Shown here one piece after another: positions 4,713 to 6,464 of a stretch of 6,464 nt of DNA (position 1 is the first letter of the stretch; each line of letters opens with the position of its first letter). Both the position numbers and the translations under genes were made by a program. The DNA comes from Robiginitomaculum sp. Lineage in GTDB: Bacteria; Pseudomonadota; Alphaproteobacteria; Caulobacterales; Maricaulaceae. The DNA lies in NCBI GenBank assembly GCA_027071965.1, contig JALSYJ010000352.1, forward strand, positions 1 to 6,464, read 5' to 3'. The notes under the pieces were generated by a model. It worked only from the letters and a program-made list of their open reading frames with translations, ran no database searches and had not been told where the DNA came from.

Positions 4713-4748
4713 CTTTTATCCCGTGGGAAAATGAGGATAAGAGTTTTT
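4713..4748 (+). terminator. Intrinsic terminator of the candidate small RNA
   Basis: CTTTTATCC (4713-4721) pairs with GGATAAGAG (4735-4743) over nine positions, one of them G-U, around a 13-base loop. TTTTT (4744-4748) follows directly. Read from the minus strand there is no T-tract after the stem, so it serves plus-strand transcription and not hslO. The stem is AT-rich at its base, which makes it moderate in strength. Confidence 0.6.
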
Positions 4749-4773
4749 GCGTTAAATTAAACAGGTCTTGATC

Positions 4774-5679
4774 TTAAGGTTTTTGACTAAGTTCACTGGC
4801 TGCAAAGCAAAAGGTTTTGGAGCAATATTCGCAAGTCATTTCGATCTGTTCGTCCTTGGTTATCATCTGCTTTACTTCGGCGCGGGTGAAATTTTGCAAA
4901 ACACCTTTTACATGTTCAGGCGTGCAGGTGCAGCGCTTGTAAACGGGTAATGGTTCAAATGTTCTGACCCCCTGTTCGTGGAACAAGCGGTATAACAGGC
5001 GCTGAGTGGTCAGCATTGGATCAGTTAGTTCGTCAGCGCCAACAGTTTCCAGCAGTGCCAAAGCTGTTTGCCATGGATCCTGTTCAGCATCATCTTGATC
5101 ATCAGCAATTCTTTGCGCCAATATGCCGCCGCCGCGCCAACGAGTAATTCCGTCACCGTCAGTATGTCTGGAAACTGCTAAAATCAGGCGACTTGGAATT
5201 TGTTCTGATTGTTTGAAATAGGTTTCTGCGGTGGCGGCAAAGCTGGAAGGTTCAAGTTTGGCAATACCCTGATAGCGGTGCTCTGCCTTGCCCGGATCAA
5301 TGGTAAGTGCAAATTGGCCGTCACCCATCAATGACTTTAGTTCTGGCGCAGTTTCATCTGGTAATTGCTCCTTATCAGCCCTGATATAGCCGCGCACGCC
5401 GCCATCAGTGGTAAAATCCGAAACCAGAAACGAAACCGGGCCATTGCCGCTGGCCTGTACGATTACCCGGCCCGTAAATTTCAGCGATGAGCCAGCTAAA
5501 ATTGCGCTCAATACGGCTTCACCAAGCAGCCGCGCAACCGGATCAGACAAATTGTGGGCCTGTAAAATCTCGTCCAGGGCCGGGCCAAGGCGCACAATGC
5601 GCCCGCGTACCGGCTGACCTTCAAGATGAAATGGTGTTACCAGATCATCAGCACTGTTATTTTGATCGTCGGTATTCAT
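4774..5679 (-). CDS. hslO: Redox-regulated chaperone Hsp33
   Basis: This 301-residue protein is Hsp33, a cytoplasmic holdase switched on by oxidation and unfolding. The C-terminal redox switch carries the four zinc-binding cysteines in the standard pattern: C250-T-C252 (RCTCTPEH), then C283-EY-C286. Oxidation to disulfides releases zinc and activates the chaperone. An extra cysteine at 291 is not part of the motif. The N-terminal domain is complete, including the GEAVLSAILAGSSLKFTGRVIVQASGNGPV region (about residues 53-82). Length is normal (about 290-330). The start is the ATG at 5677-5679, which overlaps the argF stop in ATGA; a TTG 12 bases upstream is unnecessary. The overlap implies one transcript and translational coupling with argF. 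From memory, argF-hslO adjacency recurs in Alphaproteobacteria. No clear intrinsic terminator is seen after its TAA. Confidence 0.96.
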   Translation of the reverse strand: MNTDDQNNSADDLVTPFHLEGQPVRGRIVRLGPALDEILQAHNLSDPVARLLGEAVLSAILAGSSLKFTGRVIVQASGNGPVSFLVSDFTTDGGVRGYIRADKEQLPDETAPELKSLMGDGQFALTIDPGKAEHRYQGIAKLEPSSFAATAETYFKQSEQIPSRLILAVSRHTDGDGITRWRGGGILAQRIADDQDDAEQDPWQTALALLETVGADELTDPMLTTQRLLYRLFHEQGVRTFEPLPVYKRCTCTPEHVKGVLQNFTRAEVKQMITKDEQIEMTCEYCSKTFCFAASELSQKP

Positions 5680-6464
5680 TGGCCAAAGCAATATGCAAGG
5701 ATCGCCTTTTGCACATGCAGGCGATTTTCAGCTTCATCAAAAACCAGACTTTGCTCCCCGTCAATCACTTCGGCGCTGACCTCTTCGCCGCGATGAGCTG
5801 GCAGGCAGTGCAGGAAAACAGCGTTTTTGTCGGCCCTGGCCATTAGCTCGCTATTCACCTGATATGGCGCAAGTATTTTTAACCTGTGCTCAGGGTTTTT
5901 GTCACCCATGGAGACAAAGGTGTCGGTAATTACCACATCGGCCCCGGTGACTGCTTCTAAGGGGCTGGTAGTTAGCTTAATTGCGGCACCGGCATTGATT
6001 GCATCGGATGTTTCGTCGGTATTTGGGGCAAACTCCGCCGGGCAGGCCAGTTGCAGTGTGAACCCGAATTTTGCGGCGGCATGTATGAAGCTGCTGGCTA
6101 CATTATTGCCATCCCCAACCCATGCCAGCGTCAGTTTTGATAATTCGCCCTTGTGTTCCTGCAAGGTCATGAGGTCGGCCATAATCTGACAAGGGTGCGA
6201 GCGATCGGTAAGACCGTTAATCACCGGGATATTTGCGTGCCGGGCCATTTCATGCACGGTTTCATGGCTGTTGGCACGGATCATCACCGCATCCACATAG
6301 CGCGATAATACCCGTGCCGTATCCGCAATGCTTTCGCCCCGGCCCAATTGCATGTCAGAAGCCGACAGCACCATTGACTGCCCGCCCAACTGCCGTATGG
6401 CCATGTCAAAGCTTATCCTTGTTCTGGTTGAGCTTTTCTCAAAAATCAAGGCCAGCATTTTGCC
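5676..6464 (-). CDS. argF: Ornithine carbamoyltransferase (5' end beyond the window)
   Basis: The enzyme joins carbamoyl phosphate and ornithine to make citrulline in arginine biosynthesis; it is a cytoplasmic trimer. The visible 262 residues begin inside the first domain, and about 45 residues at the N-terminus lie beyond the right edge. Motifs are complete in order: the carbamoyl phosphate loop SSTRTR (fragment residues 11-16), HPCQ (90-93), the ornithine-binding region DTFVSMGD (181-188), and HCLPAHRGEEV with the catalytic cysteine (219-229). The SMG motif separates it from aspartate carbamoyltransferase, and the ordinary HCLP favours anabolic OTCase; catabolic ArcB is not excluded but has no arc neighbours here. 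The stop TGA overlaps the hslO start by four bases. In related bacteria argD often precedes argF, which could be tested just outside the window. Confidence 0.96.
   Translation of the reverse strand, partial: GKMLALIFEKSSTRTRISFDMAIRQLGGQSMVLSASDMQLGRGESIADTARVLSRYVDAVMIRANSHETVHEMARHANIPVINGLTDRSHPCQIMADLMTLQEHKGELSKLTLAWVGDGNNVASSFIHAAAKFGFTLQLACPAEFAPNTDETSDAINAGAAIKLTTSPLEAVTGADVVITDTFVSMGDKNPEHRLKILAPYQVNSELMARADKNAVFLHCLPAHRGEEVSAEVIDGEQSLVFDEAENRLHVQKAILAYCFGQ

Larger units (their letters stand above)
4573..4748 (+). ncRNA. Candidate structured small RNA of about 176 nt with an rrn-type leader
   Basis: The stretch starts at the predicted initiation site of TGTTATAAT and ends at an intrinsic terminator. 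It has no believable open frame but is rich in hairpins. At the 5' end is TTGGGGG/CCCCCAA (4574-4592). AACC/GGTT (4636-4648) and GCGC/GTGC or the palindrome CGCTAGCG follow (about 4651-4668). ACAGGAC/GTCTTGT (4680-4702, one G-U pair) comes next, and then the terminator stem (4713-4743). The boxA TGCTCTTTGACA follows the first hairpin, reproducing the boxB-boxA order of rRNA leaders. It is not 16S, tRNA, tmRNA, RNase P or SRP RNA as far as I can recognise. Alternatives are an rRNA operon leader relic or an unannotated regulatory sRNA. The transcript is convergent with hslO, ending 26 bases short of the hslO stop codon. Expression is inferred from the signals alone. Confidence 0.5.

Noticed and set aside
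4611..4773. Start of a 16S rRNA gene after the boxA (AGAGTTTTTGCG near 4740)
   Set aside because: It does not match the conserved AGAGTTTGATCCTGGCTCAG beginning, and the following DNA is the hslO coding sequence on the other strand.
5408..6189. Plus-strand open frames within hslO and argF
   Set aside because: Antisense shadows of two confidently identified conserved genes.

Overview
The window looks like a chromosomal segment of an alphaproteobacterium with moderate GC content. The strongest pointer is a chpT-type histidine phosphotransferase of the CckA-ChpT-CtrA cell-cycle relay, a pathway confined to Alphaproteobacteria. The argF-hslO gene pair and a REP-like palindromic element of a type common in alphaproteobacterial intergenic DNA agree with this. 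I cannot name the genus from the sequence alone.

Layout, left to right. Positions 1-81 hold the first 27 codons of a minus-strand Bax inhibitor-1/YccA-like membrane protein, divergent from thpR (RNA 2',3'-cyclic phosphodiesterase, 241-786). A 26-codon membrane microprotein with a strong ribosome binding site follows (892-972). A 173-bp gap carries short terminal inverted repeats and an internal direct repeat, and its right end abuts the stop codon of the minus-strand gene chpT (1195-1875). A 406-bp divergent intergenic region containing several palindromes separates chpT from a membrane-anchored M23 peptidoglycan endopeptidase (2282-3652). A likely terminator and then a small exported or membrane protein of unknown function (3790-4134) come next.

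The most unusual part is 4135-4773, which has no credible protein gene. It holds, in order: a REP/BIME-like set of hairpins (4197-4309); a cluster of AGGGTCA 7-mers in both orientations (4363-4519) ending in a palindrome; an extended -10 promoter TGTTATAAT (4558-4566); and about 176 bases that read like a structured small RNA gene. That stretch has a G/C hairpin at its 5' end, a perfect-looking rRNA-leader boxA (TGCTCTTTGACA, 4599-4610), further hairpins, and an intrinsic terminator at 4713-4748 just before the 3' end of convergent hslO. No 16S sequence follows, so it is either an undescribed sRNA with an rrn-style leader or a relic of an rRNA operon leader.

The right end is a minus-strand operon, argF (ornithine carbamoyltransferase, cut by the window edge) followed by hslO (redox chaperone Hsp33), joined by a 4-base ATGA stop/start overlap. 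The protein genes are mostly housekeeping: RNA processing, cell-cycle signalling, cell-wall remodelling, arginine synthesis and oxidative-stress proteostasis. There is no sign of a phage or integrated island.
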